Position numbers and translations under genes: made by a program. Below, one piece after another: positions 34,004 through 42,677 of a stretch of 45,088 nt of DNA; the first letter of the stretch is position 1, and each line of letters starts with the position of its first letter. The DNA is from JBBKWG01 sp037968835 (GTDB lineage Bacteria; Pseudomonadota; Alphaproteobacteria; Rhodobacterales; Rhodobacteraceae), in assembly GCA_037968835.1 (NCBI GenBank), contig JBBKWG010000034.1, positions 1-45,088 on the forward strand, read 5' to 3'. The notes under the pieces are model-generated. The model saw only the letters and a list, made by a program, of their open reading frames with translations, had not been told where the DNA came from and made no database searches.

Positions 34004-36208
34004 ATGAGCGATTTCACCTACGACCTTCATGACGACGGCGTGGCTGTCATTACCTGGGATGTTCCCGGCAAGTCGATGAACGTCCTCAGCCGCGAAGCCT
34101 TTTCGCTGGTCGAGGAATTGGTCGACCGGGCGCTGGCAGACGATGCGGTCAAAGGAATTGTCATCACCTCCGGAAAAGACACGTTCGCAGGCGGCATGGA
34201 CTTGAACGTTCTCGGTTCAATCAGATCACAGTCTGGCGACGACCCGGCACCGGCTCTTTTCGACTTCGTGATGAATGGCCATCGGATCATGCGAAAGCTT
34301 GAACGCGCCGGGATGGACGACAAGAACAAGGGCGGCAAGCCCGTCGCCTGTGCGATCACCGGTCTTTGCGCGGGCATCGGAACCGAAATCGCTCTTTCGT
34401 GTCATCGCCGGTTCATGGCCGACACGCCGAAGGGCAAGATCGGGCTGCCCGAAATTCTTGTCGGACTGTTTCCCGGCGGCGGCGGCACGACGCGTTACAG
34501 CCGCATGGTTGGTGCGCTGGCGGCGGCTCCTGTTCTCCTCGAAGGCAAGATGCTCGACCCCGCGAAAGCGAAATCCGCGCAACTCATAGACGAGGTTGTC
34601 CCCGCGGACGAACTGCTTGATCGCGCCAAAGCCTGGGTTCTGGAAGCGAGTGAAGCTGACATCGTGAAGCCTTGGGATCAGAAGGGCTGGAAGATGCCCG
34701 GTGGAGCGCCCTATCATCCGGCGGGTTTCATGACGTTCGTCGGTGCAAGCGCCATGATCAATGGCCGCACGCAGGGCGTCTATCCCGCTGCAAAGGCCCT
34801 ACTTTCAGCGATCTACGAAGGCGCAATGGTGCCGTTCGATACAGCAATCAGGATCGAAGCCCGCTGGTTCACGCACGTACTGATGGATCCGACATCGACC
34901 GCGATGATCCGATCACTTTTCGTGAACAAGGAGGCCTTGGAAAAGGGTGCCAACCGGCCGGACGTCGAGGATCAGACAGTTCGTAAAGTGGGTGTTCTGG
35001 GTGCAGGCATGATGGGCGCGGGCATTGCTTATGTCGCGGCTAACGCTGGTATCGAAGTTGTCTTGATCGACCAGAAGCAGGAGGCAGCCGACAAGGGGAA
35101 GGCGTATTCCGAGAACCTCCTCGACAAGGGGATGAGCCGGAAAAAGGTCACGCCCGAGAAGAAGAACGATGTGCTCGGCCGGATCACCGCCACAACCGAT
35201 CTCGACGCACTTTCGGGGTGCGATCTGATTGTCGAAGCCGTCTTTGAGGATCCGGGCGTCAAAGCCGAAATGACCAAAAAGGTCGAGGCCATTGTGGGTG
35301 ACGATTGCATCTTTGCGACTAACACCTCGACCCTGCCGATCACCGAGTTGGCCAAAGCCAGTGTGCGGCCCGAGAAATTTATCGGAATCCACTTCTTTTC
35401 GCCGGTCGACAAGATGCTGCTGGTCGAAATCATCAATGGCGCAAAAACCGGCGATCGTGCTGTCGCCAAGGCGCTCGATTTCGTGCGTCAAATCCGGAAG
35501 ACGCCAATTGTCGTCAACGATGCGCGTTTCTTCTATGCGAACCGCTGCATCATTCCCTACATCAACGAGGGCGTGCGAATGATCGGCGAGGGCGTCGAAC
35601 CGGCGCTGGTCGAGAATGCGGCGAAGTTGCTGGGATTTCCACTAGGCCCGCTGCAATTGGTTGACGAGACTTCGATCGACCTTGGGGTAAAAATCGCCAA
35701 GGCGACCCGCGTGGCGATGGGTGACGCCTATCCGGACACAGCGGTCGACGAGGTTCTGTTCTGGATGGCGGACAAGGGACGTCTCGGTCGCAAGTCGAAC
35801 TCGGGTTTCTACGCCTACGATGACGCTGGTAAGCGGACAGGATTATGGGACGGTCTTGGCGACAAGTATCCGGTCTCGGACGCGCAGCCAGACCTCAGCA
35901 CTGTGCAGCATCGTTTGATGTTTGCGCAGGTTCTCGAGGCCGTCCGTGCATTTGAAGACGGTGTGCTGATGGACATCCGCGAAGGCGATGTCGGGGCGAT
36001 CCTCGGCTGGGGTTTTGCGCCATGGTCGGGTGGTCCGTTCTCGTGGCTGGATATGCTCAGCGCCGGAAAAGCCGTCGAGATCTGCGATACATTGGAACAA
36101 GCGCACGGCGCGCGGTTCAATGCACCGAAACTATTGCGCGACATGGCCGATGCCGGGGAAACGTTCTATGGGCGGTACGGTTCGGGAGAGCAAGCCAAGG
36201 CGGCCTGA
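34004..36208 (+). CDS. fadB: Multifunctional enoyl-CoA hydratase / 3-hydroxyacyl-CoA dehydrogenase
   Basis: A 734-residue FadB/FadJ-type enzyme. The N-terminal crotonase domain (about 1-200) has SGKDTFAGGMDLNVLG and the oxyanion loops ITGLCAGIGTEIAL and LPEILVGLFPGGGGTTR; the NAD domain starts near residue 329 with VGVLGAGMMGAGIAYVAANA and includes EAVFEDPGVKAEM, NTSTLPITEL and IGIHFFSPVDKM (catalytic His); the C-terminal domain follows with NRCIIPYINEG and NSGFYAYD. Together with the acyl-CoA dehydrogenase and thiolase upstream it completes a beta-oxidation cycle. AAAGGA precedes the ATG. Confidence 0.96.
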   Translation: MSDFTYDLHDDGVAVITWDVPGKSMNVLSREAFSLVEELVDRALADDAVKGIVITSGKDTFAGGMDLNVLGSIRSQSGDDPAPALFDFVMNGHRIMRKLERAGMDDKNKGGKPVACAITGLCAGIGTEIALSCHRRFMADTPKGKIGLPEILVGLFPGGGGTTRYSRMVGALAAAPVLLEGKMLDPAKAKSAQLIDEVVPADELLDRAKAWVLEASEADIVKPWDQKGWKMPGGAPYHPAGFMTFVGASAMINGRTQGVYPAAKALLSAIYEGAMVPFDTAIRIEARWFTHVLMDPTSTAMIRSLFVNKEALEKGANRPDVEDQTVRKVGVLGAGMMGAGIAYVAANAGIEVVLIDQKQEAADKGKAYSENLLDKGMSRKKVTPEKKNDVLGRITATTDLDALSGCDLIVEAVFEDPGVKAEMTKKVEAIVGDDCIFATNTSTLPITELAKASVRPEKFIGIHFFSPVDKMLLVEIINGAKTGDRAVAKALDFVRQIRKTPIVVNDARFFYANRCIIPYINEGVRMIGEGVEPALVENAAKLLGFPLGPLQLVDETSIDLGVKIAKATRVAMGDAYPDTAVDEVLFWMADKGRLGRKSNSGFYAYDDAGKRTGLWDGLGDKYPVSDAQPDLSTVQHRLMFAQVLEAVRAFEDGVLMDIREGDVGAILGWGFAPWSGGPFSWLDMLSAGKAVEICDTLEQAHGARFNAPKLLRDMADAGETFYGRYGSGEQAKAA

Positions 36209-36254
36209 TCGCGGGATAATCGGAGATGAGTATGGGCGGCTTAATCGATCGCCC

Positions 36255-36280
36255 AAACTAGTTTAATACTAAACTAGTTT
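36255..36280. terminator. Hairpin of two AAACTAGTTT palindromes between fadB and rimO
   Basis: AAACTAGTTT at 36255-36264 and again at 36271-36280, separated by AATACT, so the arms pair over 10 bases. Each arm is also a palindrome on its own. The plus transcript continues into TTCCCC. The second arm lies in the last codons of rimO. A-T rich arms make it a weak intrinsic terminator. Confidence 0.4.
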
Positions 36281-37627
36281 TCCCCACAGGTCGTATTCGC
36301 CGGATTCGTCAACTTCCACCGTCGCGATATCACCCGGCTTCAGGGTCTCGAACCCCTCGTCAATAAAGAGATTTCCGTCGATCTCCGGCGCATCTGCCAT
36401 CGTCCGGCACGTCGCCGCCTGATCATCGACTTCATCGACGATCACCGAAATCCTTGATCCGACTTTCGCCAAAAGTTTCGCTTCCGAGATCGCCTGTGCC
36501 TTGGCCATGAACCGATCCCAGCGATCCTGTTTCACTTCCTCGGGCACATGATCCGGCAGCGCGTTCGATCTGGCACCGGTCACATTCTCGTACTGAAAGC
36601 ACCCGACCCGGTCGAGTTGGGCTTCGTCCAGCCAGTCGAGCAAGGTCTCGAATTCGCCTTCGGTCTCGCCGGGAAAGCCGACAATGAACGTCGATCGCAG
36701 CGTGATGTCCGGGCAATCCGTCCGCCATGCCGCAATCTCATCCAACGTCCGGGCAGCAGCAGCGGGGCGCGCCATGCGCTTCAATGTATCGGGATGCGCG
36801 TGCTGAAACGGGATGTCCAGATAGGGAAGGATCAACCCATCCGCCATCAGCGGAACAAGCTCGCGCACGTGTGGATAGGGATAGACATAATGCAGGCGCA
36901 CCCAGGCGCCGAGCGAACCCAAGTCCCGCGCCAGATCGACAATCGGCGCCTTGGTCGGGCGGTCCTTCCAGTCGGTGCCATAAGCGGACGTGTCCTGACT
37001 GATGACCAACAGCTCTTTCACGCCGCTTTCGACCAGCTTTTCGGCTTCCCGCATGACGGCCTTCGCGGGTCGCGACGCAAGGCGACCACGCATGTCCGGA
37101 ATAATGCAGAACTTGCACTTGTGATTGCAGCCCTCTGAGATCTTCAGATAGCTGTAGTGGCGCGGTGTCAGTTTGACCCCCGCATACGGCATCAAATCAA
37201 TATAGCGATCTGGCGACGGCGGCACGGCGACGTGCACCGCATCCAGCACCTGTTCGTATTGGTGCGGTCCAGTCACAGCAAGGACCCTGGGATGCGCCCC
37301 GGTGATATAATCGGGATCCGCTCCCAGGCAACCGGTGACGATGACCCTGCCATTTTCAGTCAACGCCTCGCCGATGGCATCGAGGCTTTCCGCCTTGGCG
37401 CTGTCGAGGAACCCGCATGTGTTGACTATCACAGCGTCGGCTCCACTGTAGTCGGGGCTGATCGCATAGCCTTCGGCGCGTAGGCGAGTGAGAATGCGTT
37501 CACTGTCGACAAGTGCCTTGGGACACCCGAGTGAAACCATCCCGATCGTCGGCTGACCCGGACGCCGCGCATCGGGCACGGACGCGCGGGCTAGGTCAGG
37601 GCGAAGGTTCGGCGGATTTTGCGACAT
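36269..37627 (-). CDS. rimO: Ribosomal protein S12 methylthiotransferase
   Basis: Radical-SAM enzyme that methylthiolates Asp88 (E. coli numbering) of ribosomal protein S12. Start at 37627 gives 452 residues; no Shine-Dalgarno is visible. The N-terminal cluster domain shows SLGCPKALVDSE (Cys35), VNTCGFLDSA and TGCLGA, the radical-SAM CxxxCxxC is CNHKCKFC, followed by IPDMRGRLASRP, and the C-terminal TRAM domain ends LWGKLV. The SLGCPKA and MRGR motifs separate RimO from MiaB. It lies downstream of gcrA on the same strand. Confidence 0.95.
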   Translation of the reverse strand: MSQNPPNLRPDLARASVPDARRPGQPTIGMVSLGCPKALVDSERILTRLRAEGYAISPDYSGADAVIVNTCGFLDSAKAESLDAIGEALTENGRVIVTGCLGADPDYITGAHPRVLAVTGPHQYEQVLDAVHVAVPPSPDRYIDLMPYAGVKLTPRHYSYLKISEGCNHKCKFCIIPDMRGRLASRPAKAVMREAEKLVESGVKELLVISQDTSAYGTDWKDRPTKAPIVDLARDLGSLGAWVRLHYVYPYPHVRELVPLMADGLILPYLDIPFQHAHPDTLKRMARPAAAARTLDEIAAWRTDCPDITLRSTFIVGFPGETEGEFETLLDWLDEAQLDRVGCFQYENVTGARSNALPDHVPEEVKQDRWDRFMAKAQAISEAKLLAKVGSRISVIVDEVDDQAATCRTMADAPEIDGNLFIDEGFETLKPGDIATVEVDESGEYDLWGKLV

Positions 37628-37702
37628 GCGCTGCGCTATAAGCGAGCGAGCAGGCAAGTGAAAGGGCGCAACCGCAATGCCGCAGCGAGATGCGCCTTCA
37701 GA

Positions 37703-38260
37703 TCAGCGTCGGCGGTCGCGACGACTGGACATCGGCTGGAACGCCACGCTGACATGCGCCTCGCAATATGGCTTGCCTTGCTGCACGCCCAGACCGCAGA
37801 ACCAGAAATCGTCGGTCGCGGGATCGCCGATGGGCCATTTGCAGGTCCGCTCAGTCAATTCCATCAACGTGATCTTCTTCGCGGTCTTTTCGACTTCGCG
37901 CACACTTGCCAGAGTTTCCGGACTGATTTCATTCGCAGACGGCTGCGGTGGCAACGGCTGTCCCGCAGGCACAATCGGTTTGCGAGGGGTGATGGCAACC
38001 TCGACGACCTTGGTCTGGGAAATCGTTCTCACCGCTGATTTGGTTTCAGGTGCTGGCGAGGCCGGCTCCGATTTCGCAACCTTCTTTTCGGGCGCGGGTG
38101 CCGGGGCAGCGCCGGCGCGGTTCGACAGGCCCAGACGATGAACTTTCCCGATCACGGCATTGCGGGTCACACCGCCCAATTCCTTGGCGATCTGGCTGGC
38201 CGACTGGCCCTCGCCCCACATCTTCTTAAGAAGATTCACCCGTTCGTCTGTCCACGACAT
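37703..38260 (-). CDS. gcrA: GcrA cell-cycle regulator
   Basis: GcrA is an alphaproteobacterial regulator that binds sigma-70 holoenzyme and activates promoters carrying methylated GANTC sites. The 185 residues show the N-terminal DNA-binding helix-turn-helix MSWTDERVNLLKKMWGEG with SASQIAKELGGVTRNAVIGK, a Pro/Ala-rich linker (about 50-120) and the C-terminal RNA-polymerase binding part ITLMELTERTCKWPIGDP with FWFCG. AGGACCGAG precedes the ATG; a TAATAT hexamer (38295-38300, minus) with TTGTGG 17 bases upstream is a weak promoter candidate. Confidence 0.96.
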   Translation of the reverse strand: MSWTDERVNLLKKMWGEGQSASQIAKELGGVTRNAVIGKVHRLGLSNRAGAAPAPAPEKKVAKSEPASPAPETKSAVRTISQTKVVEVAITPRKPIVPAGQPLPPQPSANEISPETLASVREVEKTAKKITLMELTERTCKWPIGDPATDDFWFCGLGVQQGKPYCEAHVSVAFQPMSSRRDRRR

Positions 38261-38570
38261 GCTCGGTCCTCGGCCTCAATCCGTTTAAGGCTCTATATTA
38301 GTCATCCGAACGGCGGGCCACAAGGCAACAGTCCCCAAAGTGTCCATCGTGCCGCGAGGTAGTCACAGCTTTTCCCGTCTAATTTCTGTGGCTTTTTCCC
38401 ACGATCTGATTTATCCGGCGCACATGGTCCGTGCAGCCTCATTTCGCCTTCGACGTCGACGCTAGGATTCAGCGTCCTTCGCCTGCGCGTCCTACGACCA
38501 TTCCCGCATCCAATTGACTTGACCTGCCAGCACTGGCACGACTTTGGCTTCTACAAGAAGGACTTGCCCG
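38261..38570. other. Divergent gcrA/argD intergenic region
   Basis: A 310-base region with no coding frame I can support. It holds the gcrA promoter side (TAATAT at 38295-38300 on minus) and, near argD, the candidate control element at 38514-38549. Poly-T patches near 38371 and 38392 have no paired arms. One GANTC site (GATTC near 38466) is what chance would give. Confidence 0.6.
38514..38549 (+). promoter_or_regulatory. Candidate control element upstream of argD
   Basis: TTGACTTGACC at 38514-38524 abuts the perfect inverted repeat TGCCAG-CA-CTGGCA (38525-38538). The same bases contain TGGCAC (38534-38539) followed five bases later by TGGCTT, giving the GG-N10-GC core of a sigma-54 promoter with one mismatch to TTGC. 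No good -10 for a housekeeping promoter follows the TTGACT. Function is a guess. Confidence 0.3.
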
Positions 38571-39740
38571 ATGATCCCGTCGATCCTGCCGACCTACGCC
38601 CGCGCGCCTCTCAGCTTCGAAAAGGGAGAAGGATCGTGGCTGATCGAAACGGATGGAACGCGGTATCTTGATCTGGGCGCCGGCATTGCCGTGAATGCAC
38701 TCGGCCATGCCAATCCGCAACTTGTCGAAGCCTTGACCGATCAGGCCGGCAAGCTTTGGCATACATCGAACCTTTACCAAATTCCCTTGCAGCAGGAATT
38801 AGCCGACCGGCTGACCGACGCCACCTTTGCCGACACGGCTTTCTTTACCAACTCGGGGACGGAAGCCTGCGAACTGGCCGTGAAGATGGCCCGAAAATAC
38901 TGGTATGACAAAGGTGAAGATCGCAGCGAGATCATTGCGTTCACCGGCTCTTTCCACGGGCGTTCCGCGGCAGGAATCGCCGCCGCCGGTTCCGAAAAGA
39001 TGACAAAGGGCTTCGGGCCGCTTCTGCCGGGATTCACTCACCTTAAATTCGGCGACCACGATGCTTTGAGGGCGGCGCTCAGCGAACGCACCGCCGCGGT
39101 TTTGATTGAACCAATTCAGGGCGAAGGCGGCATCATCCCAGTGCCGGACCAATGTCTGAAGGGCCTGCGGGAGCTCTGCGACGAAACCGGCGCGCTGTTG
39201 ATCTTCGACGAGGTTCAATGCGGGATGGGACGCACCGGCAAACTTTTCGCCCACGAATGGTCCGGCATCTCGCCCGACATCATGATGGTCGCGAAGGGAA
39301 TTGGCGGTGGCTTCCCGCTTGGCGCGGTTCTCGCAACCGAATCCGCCGCCGCTGGCATGATTGTCGGCACCCATGGATCGACTTACGGCGGAAATCCCCT
39401 GGCGATGGCGGTCGGCAACGCTGTTATGAAGATCGTGGCGGAAGACGGATTTCTGGCCGAGGTAAATCGGAAATCCGGCGTATTTCGCCAGCGGCTCGAG
39501 GGCCTTGTCGCAAGCCATCCCGATGTTTTCGAGCTTGTGCGCGGAACCGGGCTGATGCTCGGCCTCAAGTGCAAAGCCTTGAATTCGGACATTGTAAAAG
39601 CCGCTTACGGCGAGCACCTGCTTACCGTGCCCGCCGCCGACAATGTTATCCGCATCCTGCCGCCACTCACGATCACCGATGATGAGATCTCCGAGGCGGT
39701 CGCCCGACTGGATCGCGCCGCGTCGGCCGTTGGCGCGTGA
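38571..39740 (+). CDS. argD: Acetylornithine aminotransferase
   Basis: PLP-dependent class III aminotransferase converting N-acetylglutamate semialdehyde to N-acetylornithine in arginine synthesis. Start at 38571 has AAGGA upstream and gives 389 residues. NSGTEACELAVKMARK (phosphate loop), GSFHGRS, LIFDEVQCGMGRTGK, and the PLP lysine 242 in VAKGIGGGFPLGA are all present. It is followed by argF 22 bases later, so the two arginine genes form an operon. Confidence 0.96.
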   Translation: MIPSILPTYARAPLSFEKGEGSWLIETDGTRYLDLGAGIAVNALGHANPQLVEALTDQAGKLWHTSNLYQIPLQQELADRLTDATFADTAFFTNSGTEACELAVKMARKYWYDKGEDRSEIIAFTGSFHGRSAAGIAAAGSEKMTKGFGPLLPGFTHLKFGDHDALRAALSERTAAVLIEPIQGEGGIIPVPDQCLKGLRELCDETGALLIFDEVQCGMGRTGKLFAHEWSGISPDIMMVAKGIGGGFPLGAVLATESAAAGMIVGTHGSTYGGNPLAMAVGNAVMKIVAEDGFLAEVNRKSGVFRQRLEGLVASHPDVFELVRGTGLMLGLKCKALNSDIVKAAYGEHLLTVPAADNVIRILPPLTITDDEISEAVARLDRAASAVGA

Positions 39741-39762
39741 AGGATTAAACAAGCAGAACATG

Positions 39763-40689
39763 ATGAATCATTTCCTCGATATCCACAAAACCGATCCAAA
39801 AGACCTCAGATCCATCGTGGACAGCGCCCGCGCTATGAAGACCGCGCGCGGTGAACGTCCCAATGGCGCGCCAGACGACAATCAACCGCTGTCCGGGCAT
39901 ATGGTCGCCCTGATTTTCGAGAAGCCCTCAACCCGAACACGGGTCAGCTTCGATGTCGGCGTGCGTCAGTTGGGTGGTGAAACGCTGGTGCTGACCGGAA
40001 GCGAAATGCAACTGGGACACGGCGAAACGATCGCCGACACGGCGCGCGTCCTGTCGCGCTACGTCGATCTGATTATGATCCGGACTTTCGAGGAAGATGC
40101 CCTGCTCGAACTCGCCGAAAATGCAACGGTGCCGGTCATCAACGGACTGACCAACCGCACCCACCCCTGCCAGATCATGGCCGACGTGATGACATTCGAA
40201 GAGCATCGCGGCCCGATAAAAGGCAAGAAAGTGGTCTGGACAGGTGACGGCAACAACGTTTGCGCCTCGTTCCTGCACGCGGCCGGCCAATTCGGCTTTG
40301 ACATGGTGTTCACCGGTCCACCAACGCTGGACCCGGAACGCGAATTCATCGACCTGGCGCGATCGACAGGCGTCAACATCGACATCGTCCGCGATCCCGA
40401 GGAAGCGGTCAAAGGTGCCAGCCTAATCGTCACGGATACATGGGTTTCGATGCATGACAGCCAGACCACCAAGGAACGTCGCCACAACCAGTTGCGTCCA
40501 TATCAGGTGAATGAACGTCTGATGTCGTTCGCCAACTCCGACGCCCTGTTCATGCATTGCTTGCCCGCGCACAGGGACGAAGAAGCAACCAGCGCCGTCA
40601 TGGACGGCCCGCACTCGGTCATTTTCGACGAAGCCGAAAACCGACTGCACGCGCAAAAAGCGATTGTGCGCTGGTGCCTCGGGGTGTGA
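39763..40689 (+). CDS. argF: Ornithine carbamoyltransferase (anabolic)
   Basis: Makes citrulline from ornithine and carbamoyl phosphate. 308 residues from ATG 39763 (an ATG directly before it at 39760 is equally possible; the ribosome site is weak, with AAGGA about 15 bases off). Carbamoyl-phosphate contacts STRTR (56-60), HPCQ in NRTHPCQIMADVMT, the ornithine-binding DTWVSM and the FMHCLPAHR loop are intact. Directly behind argD; the transcript ends at the hairpin at 40696. Confidence 0.97.
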   Translation: MNHFLDIHKTDPKDLRSIVDSARAMKTARGERPNGAPDDNQPLSGHMVALIFEKPSTRTRVSFDVGVRQLGGETLVLTGSEMQLGHGETIADTARVLSRYVDLIMIRTFEEDALLELAENATVPVINGLTNRTHPCQIMADVMTFEEHRGPIKGKKVVWTGDGNNVCASFLHAAGQFGFDMVFTGPPTLDPEREFIDLARSTGVNIDIVRDPEEAVKGASLIVTDTWVSMHDSQTTKERRHNQLRPYQVNERLMSFANSDALFMHCLPAHRDEEATSAVMDGPHSVIFDEAENRLHAQKAIVRWCLGV

Positions 40690-40695
40690 AACGAA

Positions 40696-40720
40696 AAAGG
40701 CCGCCCAATGGGCAGCCTTT
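40696..40720. terminator. Shared terminator of argF and rpsD
   Basis: AAAGGCCGCCC (40696-40706), loop AAT, GGGCAGCCTTT (40710-40720): 11-base arms with one C-A mismatch, flanked by A and T runs on both sides. It serves the convergent argF and rpsD transcripts. Confidence 0.82.
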
Positions 40721-40741
40721 CGATTTCATGCGCGTCAAGCT

Positions 40742-41362
40742 TTAGTTCTGCGCGTAGTATTCGATGACCAGATTTGGTTCCATCATCACCGGATAAGGCA
40801 CGTCGCTCAGACCAGGTGCGCGAACGAAGGTCGCCTTCATCTTGGAGTGATCGACATCCAGATAATCGGGAACGTCACGCTCGGGCAGGCCAGCGGCCTC
40901 CAGAACGATTGCCAGTTGCTTGGAGCGGTCACGCACTTCGATCATGTCGCCTTCCTTGACGCGGAATGATGGAATGTTGACGCGCTGGCCGTTCACCAGA
41001 ACATGGCCGTGGTTCACGAACTGGCGCGCGGCGAAAATCGTCGGCACGAACTTGGCGCGGTAAACGACCGCATCCAGACGGCGCTCCAGCAGTCCGATCA
41101 GGTTCTCGCCGGTGTCGCCTTTGACACGAGCGGCCTCCGAGAAAATGCGCTTGAACTGCTTTTCGGTCAGATCGCCGTAATAGCCCTTCAGCTTCTGCTT
41201 GGCGCGAAGCTGCAGGCCGAAGTCGGACATCTTGCCCTTGCGGCGCTGACCGTGTTGGCCGGGTCCATATTCGCGGCGGTTTACCGGGGATTTCGGACGA
41301 CCCCAGATGTTCTCGCCCATCCGGCGGTCGAGTTTGTATTTGGCAGACGTGCGTTTGGTCAC
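40742..41362 (-). CDS. rpsD: 30S ribosomal protein S4
   Basis: Primary 16S rRNA binding protein of the small subunit, 206 residues, with the bacterial N-terminus TKRTSAKYKLDRRMGENIWG, the S4 RNA-binding domain (about 95-160, with LERRLDAVVYRAKF and ARQFVNHGHVLVNGQRVNIPS) and the C-terminal tail ending VIEYYAQN. The start is GTG with AAGGAGA upstream. It is a stand-alone gene, not part of the alpha operon, as in other Alphaproteobacteria. A promoter at 41478-41506 gives a leader of about 109 bases. Confidence 0.98.
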   Translation of the reverse strand: MTKRTSAKYKLDRRMGENIWGRPKSPVNRREYGPGQHGQRRKGKMSDFGLQLRAKQKLKGYYGDLTEKQFKRIFSEAARVKGDTGENLIGLLERRLDAVVYRAKFVPTIFAARQFVNHGHVLVNGQRVNIPSFRVKEGDMIEVRDRSKQLAIVLEAAGLPERDVPDYLDVDHSKMKATFVRAPGLSDVPYPVMMEPNLVIEYYAQN

Positions 41363-41477
41363 GGCTGATCTCCTTCGTAAAAGCGCCGCCCGAAAGCGGC
41401 TATGAAGGGCGTTGTCCTCTGATCAAAGACCCGACAGGGAACCCCTTGCGGGGGCCACCAACACCAATGAAGCCGCG

Positions 41478-41506
41478 TCTCTACGCGCCTCGGATGTGTG
41501 TGTCAA
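41478..41506 (-). promoter_or_regulatory. Promoter of rpsD
   Basis: On the minus strand TTGACA (41506-41501, perfect), 17 bases, TAGAGA (41483-41478). The predicted start near 41471 leaves a leader of about 109 bases with two small hairpins (CCCC-GCAA-GGGG at 41442-41453 and GCCGC-GCGGC at 41385-41400) before the ribosome site. Confidence 0.6.
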
Positions 41507-41525
41507 TGCAAGCCTCGATGGAAGC

Positions 41526-42593
41526 TCAGTGGTAGCCGCTCAATAGCGCCGCCTCGGCGCGGCCGAGGACGCGGCGCGACATCGAACCGAAGCAACCGGG
41601 ATCGAATTCAAGATCGGGCATGACGTCGAACAGACGAAGGCGCTGATCTTCCGCGATGGCATCCAGATCGGCGACGCCGGGGTGGAAGCTTTCGGTTTCA
41701 ACGCCGTTTGCGACCAGCACGTGATGCTCCGGCAGCAGCAGATGAATATAGGTCACCGATTTCGCCGCCAGATCACGGGTGACACGATGGTCGTCGATCA
41801 GGTCACGCGCCGCCACGAAAACTTCGGTTTCGCCCCACAGTTCAAGTGCCGCGGCACCACTGATCAGAATCCTGTGGTCGGGCGAAACGATCAGGTCTCC
41901 CGTCGGCCGCCCCGATCCCAACGCGCCCTCGCGTATCCGGACCGGGCGCAGATCGGGCATCGCGTAAAGTCGCGCGCCTGAAACCCGGCGCTGACCCACC
42001 CACATGATTTCCTGTGCGCCCGCGTCCTTGGTCACCACCTTGTCGCCAGCGACGAGGTCCTCAACCGGACAAGGACCGTCGGGTGTCTCAAGCGCCGTTC
42101 CGGGCGTGAAACAAACAACGCCCTCTGCCCCTTCGCGAAGCAGGACCGGGTGCGCCGAACTTTCGACACCCTCGGCAATCCAGAGCGGTTGGTCGGATGG
42201 CGGCATGGATCCGGTGAACATCACGATTGGACGCGCGATTTCTTCCATGTCGATCAGCGTTGCCACCCACCGCTGCGCGCCGTCGGTGAGCGTAAAGGAA
42301 CGGTCGAACTCCAGCCCGTCGTCCAGAAACGACGTTCTCACACCCTCCCGGACAAGGGCACGGCCAACCAGTCGGCGGGCGCCTGTGGCGGCTCGCAGAC
42401 GCAAATTGTCATCGTTATCGAAAGGATCTGACGGTCCGAAACCTGTCGCACCGTCAATTCGCACCGGTTCGCCCGACCATTTCCAGGTCGCACCCCGATC
42501 AAGCGACGCCACTGGGGCGCCGGAAAGTCCGTCGATTTCGGTCTGTGACCAAGAAATGACGAACGTGCCCTTTGGGCCCGTCATCACGTTCAT
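41526..42593 (-). CDS. Hint-domain protein (intein/hedgehog-type fold)
   Basis: A 355-residue protein of the Hint type abundant in Rhodobacterales. The N-terminal 160 residues are beta-rich and unassigned; the Hint domain starts with Cys161 in VCFTPGTALETPDG, the usual nucleophile position, continues with VEDLVAGDKV, the block B motif SPDHRILI (His240) and ends near HHVLVANGVETESFHPG (His290-291). The terminal His-Asn pair of splicing inteins is missing, so protein splicing is unlikely; autoproteolysis is possible in principle. No signal peptide. Function unknown. Confidence 0.85.
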   Translation of the reverse strand: MNVMTGPKGTFVISWSQTEIDGLSGAPVASLDRGATWKWSGEPVRIDGATGFGPSDPFDNDDNLRLRAATGARRLVGRALVREGVRTSFLDDGLEFDRSFTLTDGAQRWVATLIDMEEIARPIVMFTGSMPPSDQPLWIAEGVESSAHPVLLREGAEGVVCFTPGTALETPDGPCPVEDLVAGDKVVTKDAGAQEIMWVGQRRVSGARLYAMPDLRPVRIREGALGSGRPTGDLIVSPDHRILISGAAALELWGETEVFVAARDLIDDHRVTRDLAAKSVTYIHLLLPEHHVLVANGVETESFHPGVADLDAIAEDQRLRLFDVMPDLEFDPGCFGSMSRRVLGRAEAALLSGYH

Positions 42594-42604
42594 ACTGCCT
42601 GCCT

Positions 42605-42622
42605 CGATATTATTTTATATCG
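42605..42622 (-). promoter_or_regulatory. A-T rich inverted repeat before the Hint gene
   Basis: CGATAT-AAAATA-ATATCG, perfect 6-6-6 repeat 12 bases before the Hint ATG, containing TATAAAAT on the minus strand, which could serve as a -10 element. It may be an operator or a weak hairpin after the LpxR-family gene. Confidence 0.35.
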
Positions 42623-42677
42623 TTATCGGCATGTTAGCAGCGGTGATTCGCTCTGGGAAGCGGAAAGATAGTAAAGC

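Noticed and set aside
38261..38570. GANTC methylation cluster for GcrA control at gcrA/argD
   Set aside because: Only one GATTC found, which is the number expected by chance in 310 bases.
41442..41453. CCCC-TTGC-GGGG hairpin as terminator of the Hint gene
   Set aside because: Four-pair stem with no T tract on the minus strand and it lies downstream of the rpsD promoter, so it is more likely part of the rpsD leader.
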